From Thermoanaerobaculales bacterium (lineage in GTDB: Bacteria > Acidobacteriota > Thermoanaerobaculia > Thermoanaerobaculales > Sulfomarinibacteraceae), in contig JALOKS010000200.1 of assembly GCA_025456385.1 (NCBI GenBank), positions 1 through 5,356 on the forward strand: a stretch of 5,356 bases of DNA. Reading direction: 5' to 3'. Position numbers and translations under genes: made by a program. The notes beneath the pieces were generated by a model. The model was given only the letters and a program-made list of their open reading frames with translations. It did not search any database and had not been told where the DNA came from. Below, piece after piece: positions 4,791 through 5,356 of this stretch (position 1 is the stretch's first letter; every line of letters starts with the position of its first letter).

Positions 4791-4825
4791 CGTTTCAACG
4801 TTTCAACGTTCAACGTTTGAACGTT
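4791..4825. repeat. AACGTT repeat cluster with 9-bp perfect inverted repeat
   Basis: AACGTT occurs four times (4797, 4805, 4812 and 4820) at steps of 8, 7 and 8 bases within units such as CGTTTCAA and CGTTCAA. The last three copies build a perfect inverted repeat, AACGTTCAA (4805-4813) and TTGAACGTT (4817-4825), with a 3-base centre. The cluster begins 8 bases after the PepSY-TM stop codon and lies between two convergent genes, 25 bases from the other stop. It is not a classical terminator, as no T-run follows, but a bidirectional transcription end or a protein-binding site is plausible. Confidence 0.8.
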
Positions 4826-4849
4826 CACACGATGGTTCTGTGGCTGTGC

Positions 4850-5356
4850 TCAGGTCGCTTCGCCGGCGAGCTCCTCGAGCGCCTTGCCGGTGACACGGAA
4901 GGTCGTCCAGCCGTCCATCGCACGGGCGCCGAGGCGCTCGTAGAAACGGATGGCGTCGACGTTCCAGTCGAGCACCGACCACTCGAAGCGCCCGCAGCCG
5001 CGCTCGACGGCGATCTTCGCCAGGCACCTCAGCAGCACCTGGCCGATGCCGTGGCCGCGCAGCCGCGGCACGACGAACAGGTCCTCGAGGTAGAGGCCGG
5101 GGCGCCCGAGGAAGGTCGAGAAGTTGTGGAAGAAGAGGGCGAATCCTGCCGGCTCGCCGTGCCAGGACGCGATGACGACCTCGGCCACCCGAGGGCCCTC
5201 GAAGAGCGAGCGCCGCAGAGCGGCCTCGTCGGCCACCACCTCGTGGGCGAGCTTCTCGTAGTCCGCGAGCTGGCGGATGAAGTCGAGGAGCAGGCCGGCG
5301 TCGTCGGCGGTCGCGAAGCGCAGCGCGATGTTCGGGTCGGCGGCGTCGAGGGCGTG
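4850..5356 (-). CDS. GNAT acetyltransferase, SSAT-like (5' end beyond window)
   Basis: The frame is open from the right edge to a TGA at 4852-4850, giving 168 visible residues; human SSAT has 171, so only a few N-terminal residues are probably missing. Numbering from the first visible codon, the acetyl-CoA-binding signature is R98-L-R-G-H-G-I-G105. The Y89-L-E-D-L-F-V strand precedes it, and W131-N-x-x-A-I-R-F-Y139 carries the tyrosine that serves as general acid in SSAT. F75-F-H-N-F-S-T-F and D32-Y-E-K-L also match the spermidine/spermine or thialysine N-acetyltransferase group. It should transfer acetyl from acetyl-CoA to a primary amine in the cytoplasm, with a polyamine or diamine the leading guess. 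The true substrate cannot be read. The GTG at 5239 falls inside conserved sequence and is not the start. The gene is convergent with the PepSY-TM gene. Confidence 0.88.
   Translation of the reverse strand, partial: HALDAADPNIALRFATADDAGLLLDFIRQLADYEKLAHEVVADEAALRRSLFEGPRVAEVVIASWHGEPAGFALFFHNFSTFLGRPGLYLEDLFVVPRLRGHGIGQVLLRCLAKIAVERGCGRFEWSVLDWNVDAIRFYERLGARAMDGWTTFRVTGKALEELAGEAT

Noticed and set aside
5237..5239. GTG at 5239 as the start of the acetyltransferase
   Set aside because: The 39 codons upstream to the window edge are in frame and match the first helix region of SSAT-like proteins, so the true start lies outside the window.

Overview
This is a GC-rich, tightly packed chromosomal window with strong G/C preference at third codon positions. 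It encodes eight protein genes, two of them cut by the window edges. Membrane-anchored zinc-binding anti-sigma factor, a DUF4920 protein with a signal peptide, and a PepSY-type membrane protein all suggest a free-living Gram-negative bacterium. A deep lineage such as Acidobacteriota, Myxococcota or a relative fits the style, but this is an impression and no marker in the window settles it. I see no rRNA, tRNA, CRISPR array, transposase or phage gene. No gap without a gene exceeds 200 bases.

Left block, minus strand (1-1803, read right to left): an ECF sigma factor, a membrane-anchored anti-sigma factor with two copies of the zinc-binding site, and a proline-rich membrane protein that runs off the left edge. 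The two junctions overlap by 1 and 4 bases, so this is a translationally coupled signalling operon. Two weak ECF-type promoter candidates lie upstream and would allow autoregulation.

Middle block (1958-3630): a small NifU-C/NFU iron-sulfur protein on the plus strand that appears to start at CTG; an AT-rich array of 7-base repeats arranged as an inverted pair; a PerR-like Fur-family regulator on the minus strand with all five metal-sensing ligands; and, divergent from it, radC. NFU and PerR both concern iron or oxidative stress, but nothing in the sequence links their regulation.

Right block (3645-5356): a plausible promoter with a consensus -35 box, then a two-gene unit of a secreted DUF4920 protein with a His/Cys-rich insert and a three-helix PepSY-type membrane protein that starts at TTG 5 bases later. 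These probably act together at the cell envelope. A second short repeat cluster with a 9-bp perfect inverted repeat follows, then a convergent GNAT acetyltransferase of the SSAT type that runs off the right edge.

The observations most worth following are the duplicated zinc site of the anti-sigma factor, the two periodic inverted repeats that occupy exactly the two convergent gene junctions, the CTG start of the NFU gene, and the DUF4920/PepSY pair with its possible metal or heme ligands.
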